This document shows positions 25,837-36,192 of a stretch of DNA of 64,000 bases, piece by piece. Source of the stretch: Microvirga brassicacearum (GTDB taxonomy: Bacteria > Pseudomonadota > Alphaproteobacteria > Rhizobiales > Beijerinckiaceae); the NCBI RefSeq assembly GCF_008757455.1, contig NZ_VCMV01000063.1, positions 3,143-67,142 of the forward strand, given 5' to 3'. Each line of letters begins with the position of its first letter. Position 1 is the stretch's first letter. The translations under genes were made by a program, and so were the position numbers. The notes under the pieces were generated by a model. That model was not told the origin of the DNA, did not search any database, and saw only the letters and a program-made list of their open reading frames with translations.

Positions 25837-28797
25837 ATGGCACGCCAGGACGCCAACGAAACCTTTCTCAACACCGCTTTCCTGTATGGAGCGAACGCTC
25901 CTTATATCGAAGATCTCTATGCGCGCTTTCAGAAAGACCCCGCCTCGGTCGATGCCGAGTGGCAGGCTTTCTTTGCGGCGTTGAAGGACGACAAGCAGGC
26001 GGTTGAGCAGAGCGCGCGTGGGGCATCGTGGAAGAAGCCGAACTGGCCGATTGCCGCGAACGGCGATCTGGTGTCGGCGATGGACGGCAACTGGGCGCAG
26101 ATTGAGAAGGCTGTCGGCGACAAGATCAAGGCAAAGGCCGAGGCCAAGGGCGGCCCTATCGACCAGGCTCAGGTGCTGCAGGCGACGCGCGATTCCATTC
26201 ACGCCATCATGCTCATCCGCGCCTATCGGGTGCGCGGGCACCTGCACGCGAAGCTCGATCCGCTCGACATCAATCCGCGCCCGAACGACCAGGAACTGCA
26301 TCCCTCCCATTACGGTTTCACGGAAGCCGATTGGGACCGCAAGATCTTTCTCGACAACGTGCTGGGGCTGGAATTCGCGACCATTCGCGAGATCGTCACC
26401 ATTCTCGAGCGCACCTATTGCCAGACGCTCGGCGTCGAGTTCATGCACATCTCCGATCCGGCCGAAAAGGCGTGGCTGCAGGAGCGCATCGAGGGACCCG
26501 ACAAGGAGATCACCTTCACGCGTGAAGGCAAGCGCGCGATCCTCAACAAGATCGTCGAGGCCGAGGGTTTCGAGAAGTTTCTCGACGTGCGCTACACGGG
26601 CACCAAGCGCTTCGGCCTCGATGGCAGCGAGTCGCTGATCCCGGCGCTCGAACAGATCATCAAGCGGGGCGGCAATCTCGGCTGCAAGGAGATCGTGCTC
26701 GGCATGGCCCATCGCGGCCGCCTCAACGTGCTGACGCAGGTGATGGGCAAATTGCACCGCGCCCTGTTCCACGAATTCAAGGGCGGTTCCTTCGCGCCCG
26801 ACGATGTGGAAGGCTCGGGCGACGTGAAGTATCACCTGGGTGCATCGAGCGATCGCATCTTCGACGACAACAACGTCCACCTGTCGCTGACCGCCAACCC
26901 CTCGCATCTCGAGATCGTCGATCCGGTGGTGCTCGGCAAGGTTCGCGCCAAGCAGGACCAGCACGGCTGCGCACCCGATAACCGGACCGCCGTGATGCCA
27001 CTGCTGATTCATGGCGACGCGGCCTTTGCGGGGCAGGGCGTAGTGGCGGAATGCCTCGGTCTGTCGGGTCTGCGCGGGCACCGCACCGGCGGCTCGATCC
27101 ACTTCATCATCAACAACCAGATCGGCTTCACCACCGATCCGCGGTTCTCGCGCTCGTCGCCTTATCCGTCGGATGTGGCCAAGATGGTCGAGGCGCCGAT
27201 CTTCCACGTCAACGGCGACGATCCGGAAGCCGTGGTGTTCGCCGCGAAGGTCGCAACGGAATATCGCCAGAAATTCCAGAAGCCCGTCGTCATCGACATG
27301 TTCTGCTACCGCCGCTTCGGTCATAACGAAGGGGACGAGCCGGCCTTCACCCAGCCTTTGATGTACCGCAAGATCCGGTCGCATCCGTCGATTCTCGAGG
27401 TCTATTCCCAAAAGCTGATCGCCGAGGGCACCGTCAGCGAGGCGGAAGTCGAGGAGATGAAGAGCGCCTGGCGCTCCAAGCTCGATGCAGAATTCGAGAT
27501 CGCGCAGGGCTACAAGCCCAACAAGGCCGACTGGCTCGATGGGCGCTGGGCGGGTCTGAAGGCCGTGCGAGAGGACTCGGATGATCCGCGTCGTGGTCAG
27601 ACCGGTGTTCCGGTTGAAACCCTTCAGCAGATCGCGAGCGCCCTGACCACGGTGCCGGAAGGTTTCCACGTCCACAGGACGATCCAGCGCTTTCTCGACA
27701 ACCGCAAGAAGATGATGGAAACCGGCCAGGGCATCGATTGGGCGATGGCGGAGGCGTTGTCGTTCGGCTCGCTGCTGGTGGAAGACCACCGCGTCCGCCT
27801 CTCGGGGCAGGACGTGGAGCGCGGCACGTTCTCGTCGCGCCATTCGGTGCTCATCGATCAGGAGAACGAGGAACGATATACGCCGCTGAACCACATCAAG
27901 GAAGGACAGGGCCGCTACGAGGTCATCAATTCCATGTTGTCGGAGGAGGCGGTCCTCGGTTTCGAGTACGGCTACACCCTGTCCGAGCCGAACGCGCTGA
28001 CACTTTGGGAGGCGCAGTTCGGCGACTTCGCCAACGGCGCGCAGGTGGTGTTCGATCAGTTCATCTCATCGGGCGAGCGCAAATGGCTGCGCATGTCGGG
28101 TCTCGTCTGCCTGCTGCCGCATGGCTATGAGGGCCAGGGGCCCGAGCATTCCTCGGCGCGTCTGGAGCGCTGGCTGCAGATGTGCGCCGAGGACAACATG
28201 CAGGTGGCCTATTGCACCACGCCCTCGAATTACTTCCACATCATGCGCCGTCAGTTGAAGCGCGAGTTCCGCAAACCGCTCATCCTGATGACGCCGAAGA
28301 GCCTGTTGCGTCACAAGCGCTGCGTCTCGTCCCTCGACGACATCGCCGAGGGAACGTCGTTCCATCGCGTTCTCAAGGACGATGCCCAAAAGGGCGCTGA
28401 AGGCATCAAGCTTGTGAAGGACGACAAGATCCGCCGTGTCGTCATCTGCACCGGCAAGGTCTATTACGACCTCTGCGAGGAACGCGAGAAGCGCGGCATC
28501 GACGATGTCTATCTGATGCGCGTCGAGCAGCTCTATCCGTTCCCGGCGAAATCGCTTGCGGCGGAAGTCGCCCGTTTCAAGAAGGCCGATGTGGTGTGGT
28601 GTCAGGAAGAGCCCAAGAACATGGGCTCCTGGAGCTTCGTCGAGCCCTATCTCGAATGGGTTCTCAAGACTGCAGGAGCCAAGGTCGATCGTCCCCGTTA
28701 TGTGGGTCGCTCGGCCTCCGCCGCCACCGCCACCGGCCTGATGTCCAAGCATCTGGTACAATTGCAGGCTTTCCTCGACGAGGCTTTCGCGGCTTAA
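25837..28797 (+). CDS. sucA: 2-oxoglutarate dehydrogenase E1 component
   Basis: This thiamine-diphosphate enzyme decarboxylates 2-oxoglutarate and passes the succinyl group to SucB. The 986-residue length is typical. The N-terminal FLYGANAPYIEDLYARFQKDP motif docks the E2 subunit. Active-site blocks are GMAHRGRLNVLTQVMGK, HLSLTANPSHLEIVDPVVLG and the ThDP motif around NGDDPEAV. The C-terminal half shows GQDVERGTFSSRHSVL and the QEEPKNMGSW end. Start ATG 25837. The large opposite-strand frame at 25816-27894 is an artefact. Confidence 0.98.
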   Translation: MARQDANETFLNTAFLYGANAPYIEDLYARFQKDPASVDAEWQAFFAALKDDKQAVEQSARGASWKKPNWPIAANGDLVSAMDGNWAQIEKAVGDKIKAKAEAKGGPIDQAQVLQATRDSIHAIMLIRAYRVRGHLHAKLDPLDINPRPNDQELHPSHYGFTEADWDRKIFLDNVLGLEFATIREIVTILERTYCQTLGVEFMHISDPAEKAWLQERIEGPDKEITFTREGKRAILNKIVEAEGFEKFLDVRYTGTKRFGLDGSESLIPALEQIIKRGGNLGCKEIVLGMAHRGRLNVLTQVMGKLHRALFHEFKGGSFAPDDVEGSGDVKYHLGASSDRIFDDNNVHLSLTANPSHLEIVDPVVLGKVRAKQDQHGCAPDNRTAVMPLLIHGDAAFAGQGVVAECLGLSGLRGHRTGGSIHFIINNQIGFTTDPRFSRSSPYPSDVAKMVEAPIFHVNGDDPEAVVFAAKVATEYRQKFQKPVVIDMFCYRRFGHNEGDEPAFTQPLMYRKIRSHPSILEVYSQKLIAEGTVSEAEVEEMKSAWRSKLDAEFEIAQGYKPNKADWLDGRWAGLKAVREDSDDPRRGQTGVPVETLQQIASALTTVPEGFHVHRTIQRFLDNRKKMMETGQGIDWAMAEALSFGSLLVEDHRVRLSGQDVERGTFSSRHSVLIDQENEERYTPLNHIKEGQGRYEVINSMLSEEAVLGFEYGYTLSEPNALTLWEAQFGDFANGAQVVFDQFISSGERKWLRMSGLVCLLPHGYEGQGPEHSSARLERWLQMCAEDNMQVAYCTTPSNYFHIMRRQLKREFRKPLILMTPKSLLRHKRCVSSLDDIAEGTSFHRVLKDDAQKGAEGIKLVKDDKIRRVVICTGKVYYDLCEEREKRGIDDVYLMRVEQLYPFPAKSLAAEVARFKKADVVWCQEEPKNMGSWSFVEPYLEWVLKTAGAKVDRPRYVGRSASAATATGLMSKHLVQLQAFLDEAFAA

Positions 28798-28857
28798 TGG
28801 CCGCGAATTTCTCCGCTCCCTTCCATGGGCTCTCCGCCCCGAACAGTTAAGACGATC

Positions 28858-30096
28858 ATGGCCACCGAAATCCGCGTACCCACTCTCGGCGAGTCCGTTT
28901 CCGAAGCCACCATTGGCCGCTGGTTCAAGAAGCCTGGCGACCCGGTGAAGGCCGACGAGCCCCTGGTCGAGCTGGAAACCGACAAGGTCACCCTCGAGGT
29001 CAATGCACCCGCGAGCGGGACCTTGGGCGACATTCTCGCCAAGGACGGCGAGACCGTCGGCCCCGGCGCGGTGCTCGGCTCGATCACCGAAGGCGGCGCC
29101 GCCGCTGCTCCGGCTCCCAAAACAGATGGTGCCCCTGCGGAGGCGCTAAAAGCCGAGGCTCCCAAGGCTGCCGCCCCGAAGGCTGCGGCACCGGCTGCCG
29201 CCATGAAGGACAATGGTCCGGCTGTCGCGCGGGTCGCCGCCGAAAGCGGTGTCGATCCGTCGCGGGTCGCCGGATCGGGCAAGGACGGCCGCGTGACCAA
29301 GGGCGACATGCTGGCGGCGATCGCCACAGGCGGCGCCCAGGCGCCCGCGCCGGCAGCCCCCGTACAGGCTCGCGCGCCGTCATCAGCCGAAGACGCGCCA
29401 CGCGAAGAGCGCGTGAAGATGACCAAGCTGCGCCAGACCATCGCGCGCCGCCTGAAGGACGCGCAGAACACCGCTGCGATGCTCACCACGTTCAATGACG
29501 TGGACATGAGCGCGGTGATGGCCCTGCGCAGCCAGTACAAGGATGTGTTCGAGAAAAAGCACGGCGTGAAGCTCGGTTTCATGGGCTTCTTCTCGAAAGC
29601 CGTGATCCAGGCGCTGAAAGACGTGCCGGCGGTGAATGCCGAGATCGACGGCCAGGATCTGGTCTTCAAGAACTACTACCATATCGGCATCGCGGTCGGC
29701 ACCGAGAAGGGCCTCGTGGTGCCGGTCGTGCGCGATGCGGATCAATTGTCGATCGCAGGGATCGAGAAGAAGATCGCTGATTTCGGCAAGCGCGCGCGGG
29801 ATGGCAAGCTGACCATCGACGAGATGCAGGGCGGCACGTTCACCATCACCAACGGCGGCATCTACGGCTCGCTCATGTCGACGCCGATCCTGAACGCGCC
29901 GCAATCGGGCATTCTCGGCATGCACCGCATCGAGGAGCGTCCGGTGGTGAAGAACGGCCAGATCGTCGCGCGTCCCATGATGTATCTCGCCCTGTCCTAC
30001 GATCACCGCATCGTCGACGGCAAGGATGCGGTGACCTTCCTCGTGCGGGTGAAAGAAGCGCTGGAAGACCCGGCGCGTCTCGTCCTCGATCTCTGA
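28858..30096 (+). CDS. sucB: Dihydrolipoyl succinyltransferase, E2 of 2-oxoglutarate dehydrogenase
   Basis: SucB transfers succinyl to CoA. It has 412 residues from ATG 28858 ([14 protein letters not shown]), the conserved E2o opening; ATG 28825 would add 11 non-conserved residues. One lipoyl domain (1-75) has the lipoylated lysine K43 in ETDKVTLEV. An Ala/Pro linker, an E3/E1-binding domain (about 117-153: [23 protein letters not shown]) and the catalytic domain follow, with [13 protein letters not shown] near the C terminus. It is 60 bp behind sucA. Confidence 0.97.
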   Translation: MATEIRVPTLGESVSEATIGRWFKKPGDPVKADEPLVELETDKVTLEVNAPASGTLGDILAKDGETVGPGAVLGSITEGGAAAAPAPKTDGAPAEALKAEAPKAAAPKAAAPAAAMKDNGPAVARVAAESGVDPSRVAGSGKDGRVTKGDMLAAIATGGAQAPAPAAPVQARAPSSAEDAPREERVKMTKLRQTIARRLKDAQNTAAMLTTFNDVDMSAVMALRSQYKDVFEKKHGVKLGFMGFFSKAVIQALKDVPAVNAEIDGQDLVFKNYYHIGIAVGTEKGLVVPVVRDADQLSIAGIEKKIADFGKRARDGKLTIDEMQGGTFTITNGGIYGSLMSTPILNAPQSGILGMHRIEERPVVKNGQIVARPMMYLALSYDHRIVDGKDAVTFLVRVKEALEDPARLVLDL

Positions 30097-30111
30097 GAAT
30101 CAAACAAACCC

Positions 30112-30163
30112 ATGCCCGGCGAAATGTCGGGCATTCAATGATTTCAGCCGGGTCGAGCCCGGC
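30112..30163. promoter_or_regulatory. Two successive hairpins between sucB and lpd
   Basis: Hairpin 1 has arms ATGCCCG (30112-30118) and CGGGCAT (30128-30134). Hairpin 2 has arms GCCGGG (30147-30152) and CCCGGC (30158-30163) with loop TCGAG. Neither has a T-run. They fill most of the 90-bp gap and could stabilise the upstream RNA or lower read-through into lpd. Confidence 0.5.
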
Positions 30164-30186
30164 CCTGACGTCCAAGGGGGCGAACC

Positions 30187-31587
30187 ATGTCGTACGATCT
30201 CATCGTTATCGGAACGGGTCCGGGCGGCTATGTGTGCGCCATTCGCGCGGCGCAACTCGGCCTGAAAACGGTCGTCGTCGAAAAGCGCAAGACGCATGGC
30301 GGCACCTGCCTGAATATCGGCTGCATCCCCTCCAAGGCGTTGTTGCATGCGTCGCATTCATTCGAGGACGCCAAATCCCATTTTCCCGCGATGGGCGTGG
30401 TGGTGGGCGAGCCCAAGCTCGATTTGGCAAAGATGCAGGCGTTCAAGCAGGAAGGCGTGGACGGCAACACCAAGGGCGTCGAGTTCCTTCTCAAGAAGAA
30501 CAAGATCGACGCCTTCATCGGCACCGGCCGCATCGCTGCTGCGGGGCAGGTGGAAGTGACGGCGGAGGACGGATCGAAACAGGTTCTGGAGACGAAGAAC
30601 ATCGTCATCGCCACCGGCTCCGACGTAACGCGTCTTCCCGGCATCGAGATCGACGAGAAGGTCGTGATCTCGTCCACCGGAGCGCTCGAACTCGGAAGCG
30701 TGCCGAAGCGTCTGGTGGTGATCGGCGCAGGCGTGATCGGACTTGAGCTCGGGTCGGTCTGGCGCCGCCTCGGCTCCGAAGTGATCGTGGTGGAATATCT
30801 CGACCGCATCCTGCCCGGCATGGACGGCGAGGTTGCCAAGCAGTTCCAGCGCCTGCTCACCAAGCAGGGTATAGCGTTCAAACTTGGTGCGAAGGTCACG
30901 AAGGTGGAGAGGAAGGGCAAGGGCGCAATCCTCACCTTCGAACCGGCTGCCGGCGGCGCACCTGAGACGATCGACGCCGATGCGGTTCTCGTGGCGATCG
31001 GGCGGGTTCCTTATACGCAAGGGCTGGGCCTCGAGGAGATCGGCATCCAGAAGGACAACAAGGGCCGTATTCTCACCGATGCGCATTTCTCCACCAACGT
31101 CACGGGCATCTACGCCATCGGCGACGTGATCGACGGCCCGATGCTGGCGCACAAGGCCGAGGACGAAGGGGTGGCGGTCGCGGAAATTCTCGCCGGCAAG
31201 GCCGGACACGTGAATTACGACGTCATCCCGAGCGTCGTCTACACGTTCCCGGAGGTAGCCTCGGTCGGCAAGACCGAGGAAGAACTGAAAGCTGCGGGCA
31301 TTGCCTACAATGTCGGCAAGTTTCCCTTCACCGCCAACGGCCGCGCCAAGGCGAACGCCACCACGGATGGCTTCGTCAAGATCCTTGCCGATGCGACGAC
31401 CGACAAGGTGCTCGGCGTGCACATCATCGGCGCAGAAGCAGGCAACCTCATTCACGAGGCCGTTCTGGCAATGGAATTCGGCGGTTCGTCGGAAGACATC
31501 GCCCGCTCGTGCCACGCCCATCCGACGCTCTCCGAGGCTGTCAAAGAAGCAGCGCTCGCGGTGGAGAAGCGTGCGATCCACATGTGA
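30187..31587 (+). CDS. lpdA: Dihydrolipoyl dehydrogenase
   Basis: E3 component that reoxidises dihydrolipoamide with NAD. The 466-residue product has the FAD motif [17 protein letters not shown] at 6-22 and the redox disulfide C41/C46 in [16 protein letters not shown]. It also has an NAD motif ([16 protein letters not shown]), [21 protein letters not shown], and the catalytic His-Glu in [15 protein letters not shown]. The start is ATG 30187 after AAGGGGGCGAACC. Its position behind sucAB suggests service to the oxoglutarate complex; other complexes may share it. Confidence 0.97.
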   Translation: MSYDLIVIGTGPGGYVCAIRAAQLGLKTVVVEKRKTHGGTCLNIGCIPSKALLHASHSFEDAKSHFPAMGVVVGEPKLDLAKMQAFKQEGVDGNTKGVEFLLKKNKIDAFIGTGRIAAAGQVEVTAEDGSKQVLETKNIVIATGSDVTRLPGIEIDEKVVISSTGALELGSVPKRLVVIGAGVIGLELGSVWRRLGSEVIVVEYLDRILPGMDGEVAKQFQRLLTKQGIAFKLGAKVTKVERKGKGAILTFEPAAGGAPETIDADAVLVAIGRVPYTQGLGLEEIGIQKDNKGRILTDAHFSTNVTGIYAIGDVIDGPMLAHKAEDEGVAVAEILAGKAGHVNYDVIPSVVYTFPEVASVGKTEEELKAAGIAYNVGKFPFTANGRAKANATTDGFVKILADATTDKVLGVHIIGAEAGNLIHEAVLAMEFGGSSEDIARSCHAHPTLSEAVKEAALAVEKRAIHM

Positions 31588-31629
31588 TGACGGATGCCTG
31601 ACCCTCTCCGCGACGGGCGAAGCGAACGG

Positions 31630-32607
31630 CTATTTCGCCCGCGCCCGCGGATGCGCCGAATCGAAAGCCTCCATCAGCCTTGTGGCGTCGATCTTGGTGT
31701 AGAGCTGCGTCGTCGACAGCGATGCGTGGCCGAGCAATTCCTGGATGCCGCGCAGGTCGCCCCCGCGCGCCAGCAGGTGGGTCGCGAAGGAGTGACGCAG
31801 GGCATGCGGCGTCGCGCTGTCGGGGAGCCCCAGCATGCCGCGCAACTCCTCGACGGCGAGCTGGATGATGCGCGGCGACAACACGCCGCCTCGGGCGCCC
31901 ACAAAAAGCGGGCCTTCCGGCGGAACGGCATAGGGGCACAGACGCAGATATTCCGCCACCGCCCGCTGGATCGGCGGAATGATCGGCACCCCGCGCATCC
32001 TGCCGCCCTTGCCGGTTACGGTCAGCGAGTCGATGCCTTCAATGGGCGCGTCGCGCCGTTGCAGGCCAAGAGCTTCGGAGATGCGCAAGCCTGCGCCATA
32101 CAGCAGCGACAGTACGGCGGCGTCGCGCGCGACGATCCAGGGCTTGCGGTCGCCGCCTGAGCGAAGTTCTGTTTCGGTCACCGCGACGGCGGACGCGGCC
32201 GAGAGCGGGCGCGGCAGGTTCTTCTCCATTTTCGGCGTGCGAATCGCTGCGAATGCCGAGGCGGTCCCATGTCCTTCCCGCTCCAGATGGCGCGCAAAGG
32301 ACCGCAGGGACGCAAGCTGCCGCATGAGTGACCGGCTCTGCACCGCGTTCATGCGGCGCGCTGACAGGAAGGCACGAATATCGAGCGGCTTGAGTCCGAG
32401 AATCGCCCTGACGCTGGCGGGCTCGCCCAAATGGGCGGTCAAAAAGGTCAGAAACTGCCGCAGGTCGCGGCCATAGGCTTCGATGGTTTTCGGGGAGAGT
32501 CGGCGCTCCTTCGCAAGCGAAGTCAGCCATTGCGCGGCCTCCTGGCGGGTATCCGGCGCGCCCGGCAGGACGAGATCGAGGGTGGATTTTGAATCGCCGC
32601 TTGACAT
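31630..32607 (-). CDS. xerC: Tyrosine recombinase XerC
   Basis: XerC resolves chromosome dimers at dif together with XerD. The product is 325 residues from ATG 32607; a GTG at 32634 would add nine residues. The N-terminal SAM-like domain covers about 15-110 (LSPKTIEAYGRDLRQFLTFL). The catalytic domain has Arg in LLYGAGLRISEALGL, Lys in GKGGRMRGVPI, HALRHSFATHLL (His-x-x-Arg), the second His in LLGHASLSTTQLYTK and the nucleophilic Tyr there. It is divergent from priA, a common alphaproteobacterial arrangement, so it is a housekeeping enzyme and not a phage integrase. Confidence 0.93.
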   Translation of the reverse strand: MSSGDSKSTLDLVLPGAPDTRQEAAQWLTSLAKERRLSPKTIEAYGRDLRQFLTFLTAHLGEPASVRAILGLKPLDIRAFLSARRMNAVQSRSLMRQLASLRSFARHLEREGHGTASAFAAIRTPKMEKNLPRPLSAASAVAVTETELRSGGDRKPWIVARDAAVLSLLYGAGLRISEALGLQRRDAPIEGIDSLTVTGKGGRMRGVPIIPPIQRAVAEYLRLCPYAVPPEGPLFVGARGGVLSPRIIQLAVEELRGMLGLPDSATPHALRHSFATHLLARGGDLRGIQELLGHASLSTTQLYTKIDATRLMEAFDSAHPRARAK

Positions 32608-32634
32608 GTTCCCGCTTTGTGCAAGGGCAGGCAC

Positions 32635-32640
32635 TATAAT
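32635..32640 (+). promoter_or_regulatory. Candidate -10 element for priA
   Basis: A perfect TATAAT lies 23 bp before the priA start in the 56-bp xerC-priA gap. A recognisable -35 element is not seen at the usual spacing (CGCTTT at about 32613-32618). It would give a very short leader. Proposed on the single hexamer only. Confidence 0.35.
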
Positions 32641-32663
32641 ATGGACAGGTTAACCCGAGCCGA

Positions 32664-34826
32664 ATGACAAGCCACATCGCCGATGTCCTCATCCCGCTGG
32701 CGCTGGACACGGCCTATAGCTATGCCGTGCCCATCGGCCTTTCGCTGAAGGAAGGCGACGTGGTGCAGGTGCCGCTCGGCACCCGCGAGGTCGTCGGCGT
32801 GGTTTGGGCGCTGCGTCCGGGCGCGGGCGGAAATTTCAAGGCGGTGACGGACCTTATCGAGGCGCCCCGGCTTTCGCCGAAAATGCGGAAATTTCTCGAT
32901 TGGGTGGCCTGGTACACGCTGGCACCCAAAGGGTCGGCTCTGGGCATGGGCCTGAAACTCGCCGATTCGGAACGCGCCGAGGTCATTCGTGTCGGCGTGC
33001 GGCTGGCCGGGCCGCCGCCCAAACGGATGACGCCGACGCGTCAGCGGGTCATCGATGCGGCAGCCGACCGACTTGTGCGACTGAAGCGCGAGCTGGCTCA
33101 CGAGGCCGGAGTCAGCGCCGGCGTGATCGACGGTCTGGTGGATGAGGGGACGCTGGAGACGGTTGCGTTGCTGCCGGAGCGTGCAGCGGAGCCGCCCGAC
33201 CCGGATTTCAGCCAGACGGGCCTCTCCGACGATCAACGCGCCGCGGCGGCGCTGCTTGTCTCGATCATGGGGGACATCCCCTCGCCGGTGAGCCTCCTGG
33301 AAGGTGTGACCGGATCGGGCAAGACGGAGGTTTATTTCGAGGCCGTGGCGGAGGCGGTGCGGCAGGGCCGCCAGGCCCTTATCCTGATGCCTGAAATCGC
33401 CCTGACGGCTCAGTTCCTCGACCGATTCGAGGCGCGCTTTGGTGCCAAGCCGGCCTCGTGGCATTCGGGAATCACCGGGCGAAAACGCGAGCGAATCCAT
33501 GCGGGCATTGCGTCGGGCGACGTAAAGGTGGTGGCGGGAGCCCGTTCGGCGCTGTTTCTACCGTACAGCAACCTCGGGTTGATCGTGGTCGATGAGGAGC
33601 ACGAGACCGCCTACAAGCAGGAGGATGGCGTCCATTATCATGCCCGCGACATGGCGGTCGTGCGGGGTCGAATCGAAAACGCGGCCGTGATTCTCGCCTC
33701 CGCCACGCCTTCCATCGAAAGCCGCACCAATGTGGAGCGCGGCCGTTATCGCCATGTGCAGCTGCCCGAGCGGTTCGGCGGGCGGCAATTGCCCCAGATC
33801 CACACGGTTGATCTCAAGCGCGAAACCATCCCGCCGGGGCGGTGGCTGTCGCCGAGCCTAATCAACGCGATGCACGAAACGCTGGCGCGCGGGGAGCAGG
33901 CCCTGCTTTTCCTCAATCGACGCGGCTATGCGCCTCTCACCCTGTGCCGCTCCTGCGCCCATCGCTACGAGTGCCCCAATTGCTCGGCCTGGCTGGTGGA
34001 ACACCGGTTCCGGCGTTCGCTGGTGTGCCACCATTGCGGCCATGTGGAACGCACGCCACAGGCTTGTGTCGCCTGCGGAACCGTGGATTCGCTGGTGCCC
34101 TGCGGGCCGGGCGTGGAGCGAATCGCCGAAGAAGCCGCGGAACTGTTTCCGGACAAGCGGCGCATCGTGCTTTCCAGCGATTTTCCGGGCGGGACCGAAC
34201 GGCTGCGGGCGGAACTCGCGGCGATCGCCGCTGGGGAATTCGATGTGGTCATCGGCACGCAACTGGTGGCCAAGGGGCACAATTTCCCTCTCATGACGTT
34301 GGTCGGGGTGCTCGATGCCGATATCGGGCTGACCTCCGGCGATCCGCGCGCCGCCGAACGGACCTTTCAACTGCTGCAGCAGGTGACGGGACGGGCGGGC
34401 CGCGGCGACAAGCCGGGCCGGGCGCTGGTGCAGACCTGGCAGCCGGATCACCCAGTGATCGCGGCGCTGGTTTCGGGCGACGCCGAGCGGTTCTACCGTG
34501 AGGAAACACGCGTGCGGGAATTGGCCGGGCTGCCGCCTTTCGGGCGACTTGCTTCCCTCATCGTTTCCGCCACCGAGCGGGAGGGTGCCGAGACGCATGC
34601 GCGAGCCATGGCCAAGGTTGCCGAGCCCACGGCCGGAATCACCGTGCTGGGCCCCGCGGAAGCGCCGTTGGCGTTGATCCGGGGACGCTATCGCTATCGC
34701 CTGCTGGTCAAGACCGAGCGGGATGTGGATCTGCAGGCTTACCTGCGCGCCTGGATGGCGCGCTGTCCAAAAACGCGCGGTAATACGCGCGTTGCCATCG
34801 ACGTCGATCCGCAGAGTTTTCTCTAA
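32664..34826 (+). CDS. priA: Primosomal protein N' (replication restart helicase PriA)
   Basis: PriA recognises stalled forks and reloads the replisome. The 720-residue product starts at ATG 32664 (MTSHIADVLIPLALDTAYSY). The N-terminal DNA-binding domain is followed by Walker A EGVTGSGKTEVYFEAV and the DEEH box in VVDEEHETAYKQEDG. The zinc region has eight cysteines between CRSCAHRYECPNC and CVACGTVDSLVPC. The helicase C-terminal has GTQLVAKGHNFP, DADIGLTSGDPRA and QVTGRAGRG. Complete and ordinary. Confidence 0.97.
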   Translation: MTSHIADVLIPLALDTAYSYAVPIGLSLKEGDVVQVPLGTREVVGVVWALRPGAGGNFKAVTDLIEAPRLSPKMRKFLDWVAWYTLAPKGSALGMGLKLADSERAEVIRVGVRLAGPPPKRMTPTRQRVIDAAADRLVRLKRELAHEAGVSAGVIDGLVDEGTLETVALLPERAAEPPDPDFSQTGLSDDQRAAAALLVSIMGDIPSPVSLLEGVTGSGKTEVYFEAVAEAVRQGRQALILMPEIALTAQFLDRFEARFGAKPASWHSGITGRKRERIHAGIASGDVKVVAGARSALFLPYSNLGLIVVDEEHETAYKQEDGVHYHARDMAVVRGRIENAAVILASATPSIESRTNVERGRYRHVQLPERFGGRQLPQIHTVDLKRETIPPGRWLSPSLINAMHETLARGEQALLFLNRRGYAPLTLCRSCAHRYECPNCSAWLVEHRFRRSLVCHHCGHVERTPQACVACGTVDSLVPCGPGVERIAEEAAELFPDKRRIVLSSDFPGGTERLRAELAAIAAGEFDVVIGTQLVAKGHNFPLMTLVGVLDADIGLTSGDPRAAERTFQLLQQVTGRAGRGDKPGRALVQTWQPDHPVIAALVSGDAERFYREETRVRELAGLPPFGRLASLIVSATEREGAETHARAMAKVAEPTAGITVLGPAEAPLALIRGRYRYRLLVKTERDVDLQAYLRAWMARCPKTRGNTRVAIDVDPQSFL

Positions 34827-34846
34827 GCGTTCAATCTGGAAAAACC

Positions 34847-35458
34847 ATGATCAAGACCATCCACTGCATCCGGCACGGGCAATCCACCTTCAACGCCCAT
34901 TGGGAGCAGGCGGGCAAGACGGACCCGCTGCATTTCGATGCCGTTCTGTCCGATCTCGGGCATGAGCAGGTCGCAGCCAGAGCCGCAACGGTCCGGGATG
35001 TGCCCTATGAACTGATCGTCACCTCGCCGTTGACCCGCGCGATCCAGACCACCCTGGGGTTGTTTCGCGAGCACCCGTCGGCCTCCCGGATCCGGGTCGA
35101 GTGCCTTCACCGGGAGCGGGTTGAAAACAGTTGCGACGTGGGGCGTTCCCCAACTTTGCTGCGCGATGCCTTTCCGGATCTCGCCTTCGACCATCTGGAG
35201 GAAATCTGGTGGCACCGGGACGGCGAACCGGACGAGCGCGGCATCGTGGTCGAGCCTGACGCCGTTCTGGCCGAGCGTGTCCGACGCTTCCGCCAGTGGC
35301 TCTCGGAACGTCCGGAGCGGTTGATCGCGGTGGTGGGGCACGGCACGTTCTTCTACCATCTGACAGGGCGGCTGCTTCAGAATTGCGAGATCGCCACGCT
35401 CGAACTGGAAAGCCCGCCTCCCGGTTTGCTGGAAAAGGCTGGCTCCGCGGGGGCGTGA
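34847..35458 (+). CDS. Histidine phosphatase family protein (phosphoglycerate mutase-like)
   Basis: The 203-residue protein has the phosphohistidine motif IRHGQSTFNAHWE at about 7-19. SPLTRAIQTTLGLF, a second Arg region, and the second catalytic His in VVGHGTFFYHL complete the fold. The family hydrolyses diverse phosphate esters or acts as cofactor-dependent mutases, and the substrate cannot be told from sequence. It is 20 bp behind priA and before the atp operon. Start ATG 34847. Confidence 0.9.
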   Translation: MIKTIHCIRHGQSTFNAHWEQAGKTDPLHFDAVLSDLGHEQVAARAATVRDVPYELIVTSPLTRAIQTTLGLFREHPSASRIRVECLHRERVENSCDVGRSPTLLRDAFPDLAFDHLEEIWWHRDGEPDERGIVVEPDAVLAERVRRFRQWLSERPERLIAVVGHGTFFYHLTGRLLQNCEIATLELESPPPGLLEKAGSAGA

Positions 35459-35463
35459 TCGCC

Positions 35464-35492
35464 TTGCGCCTCGGAAAATCCCATGCTAGTGC
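35464..35492 (+). promoter_or_regulatory. Candidate promoter of the atpHAGDC operon
   Basis: TTGCGC (35464-35469) and TAGTGC (35487-35492) are 17 bp apart, 128 bp before the atpH start, in the 161-bp gap after the phosphatase gene. The -35 hexamer is similar to the usual alphaproteobacterial TTGAC type, while the -10 match is weak. Proposed by spacing and position only. Confidence 0.3.
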
Positions 35493-35619
35493 ACCCCCGC
35501 CTGACGGGGCGTAGAGACTCCCGCTCTGGCTCATTTCCACCGACTGACGGGTTTCCCCGCGGCCTTCTCTCGAAGGCTCTGCAGGTTCGAAATTCGTTAG
35601 GCCTTGAGAGAGACGAAAA

Positions 35620-36192
35620 GTGGCGCAAAGCGGTTCCCAAGAAGGACCTCTCCTGTCGGGTGTAGCGTTGCGCTATGCCTCGGCGCTGTTCGAAGTCGCT
35701 CAGGAAGCGAATTCCGTCGATGCCGTTGCGGCCGATCTCGACCGATTGGGTCTGATGGTCGAAGGCAGCGACGACTTCCAGCGCCTGATCCGCAGCCCTG
35801 CCTTCACGGTGGAGCAGCAGGTGAACGCCATCAGCGCCATTCTCGATAAGGCCGGCATCTCCGGCCTTGCGGCAAATTTCATCCGCCTCGTCACCTCGAA
35901 GCGCCGTCTCTTCGTCATGCCCGACATGATCCGCGCCTTCCGCGATCTGGTGGCGACCTCGAAGGGCATCGTCAGCGCGCAGGTGGTGCTGGCCGAAGAG
36001 CCTTCCGACAAGGTTCTGACCGAAATCAAGGCGGCGTTGCGCGACGTTGCCAAGGCTGACGTTTCGTTGAACGTCAAAATCGACCCGAGCCTCATCGGCG
36101 GCCTCATCGTCAAGATGGGTTCCCGCATGGTGGACGCTTCGGTGCGCACCAAACTCAATTCCATTCGTCTAGCGATGAAAGAGGTCCACTGA
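35620..36192 (+). CDS. atpH: F1F0 ATP synthase delta subunit
   Basis: The delta (OSCP) subunit links the F1 head to the peripheral stalk. The 190-residue product starts at GTG 35620 after GAGAGACGAAAA. Family blocks are [35 protein letters not shown], and the C-terminal [20 protein letters not shown] ... L. Its stop overlaps the ATG of atpA. The F0 genes are not in this window, which is normal in Hyphomicrobiales where atpBEF lie elsewhere. Confidence 0.96.
   Translation: MAQSGSQEGPLLSGVALRYASALFEVAQEANSVDAVAADLDRLGLMVEGSDDFQRLIRSPAFTVEQQVNAISAILDKAGISGLAANFIRLVTSKRRLFVMPDMIRAFRDLVATSKGIVSAQVVLAEEPSDKVLTEIKAALRDVAKADVSLNVKIDPSLIGGLIVKMGSRMVDASVRTKLNSIRLAMKEVH

Noticed and set aside
25816-27894. 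692-codon minus-strand frame opposite sucA
   Set aside because: Antisense shadow of a highly conserved gene, without a recognisable protein or start context.
31630-32607. Tyrosine recombinase as a phage or island integrase
   Set aside because: Sequence and xerC-priA divergence are those of the housekeeping XerC.
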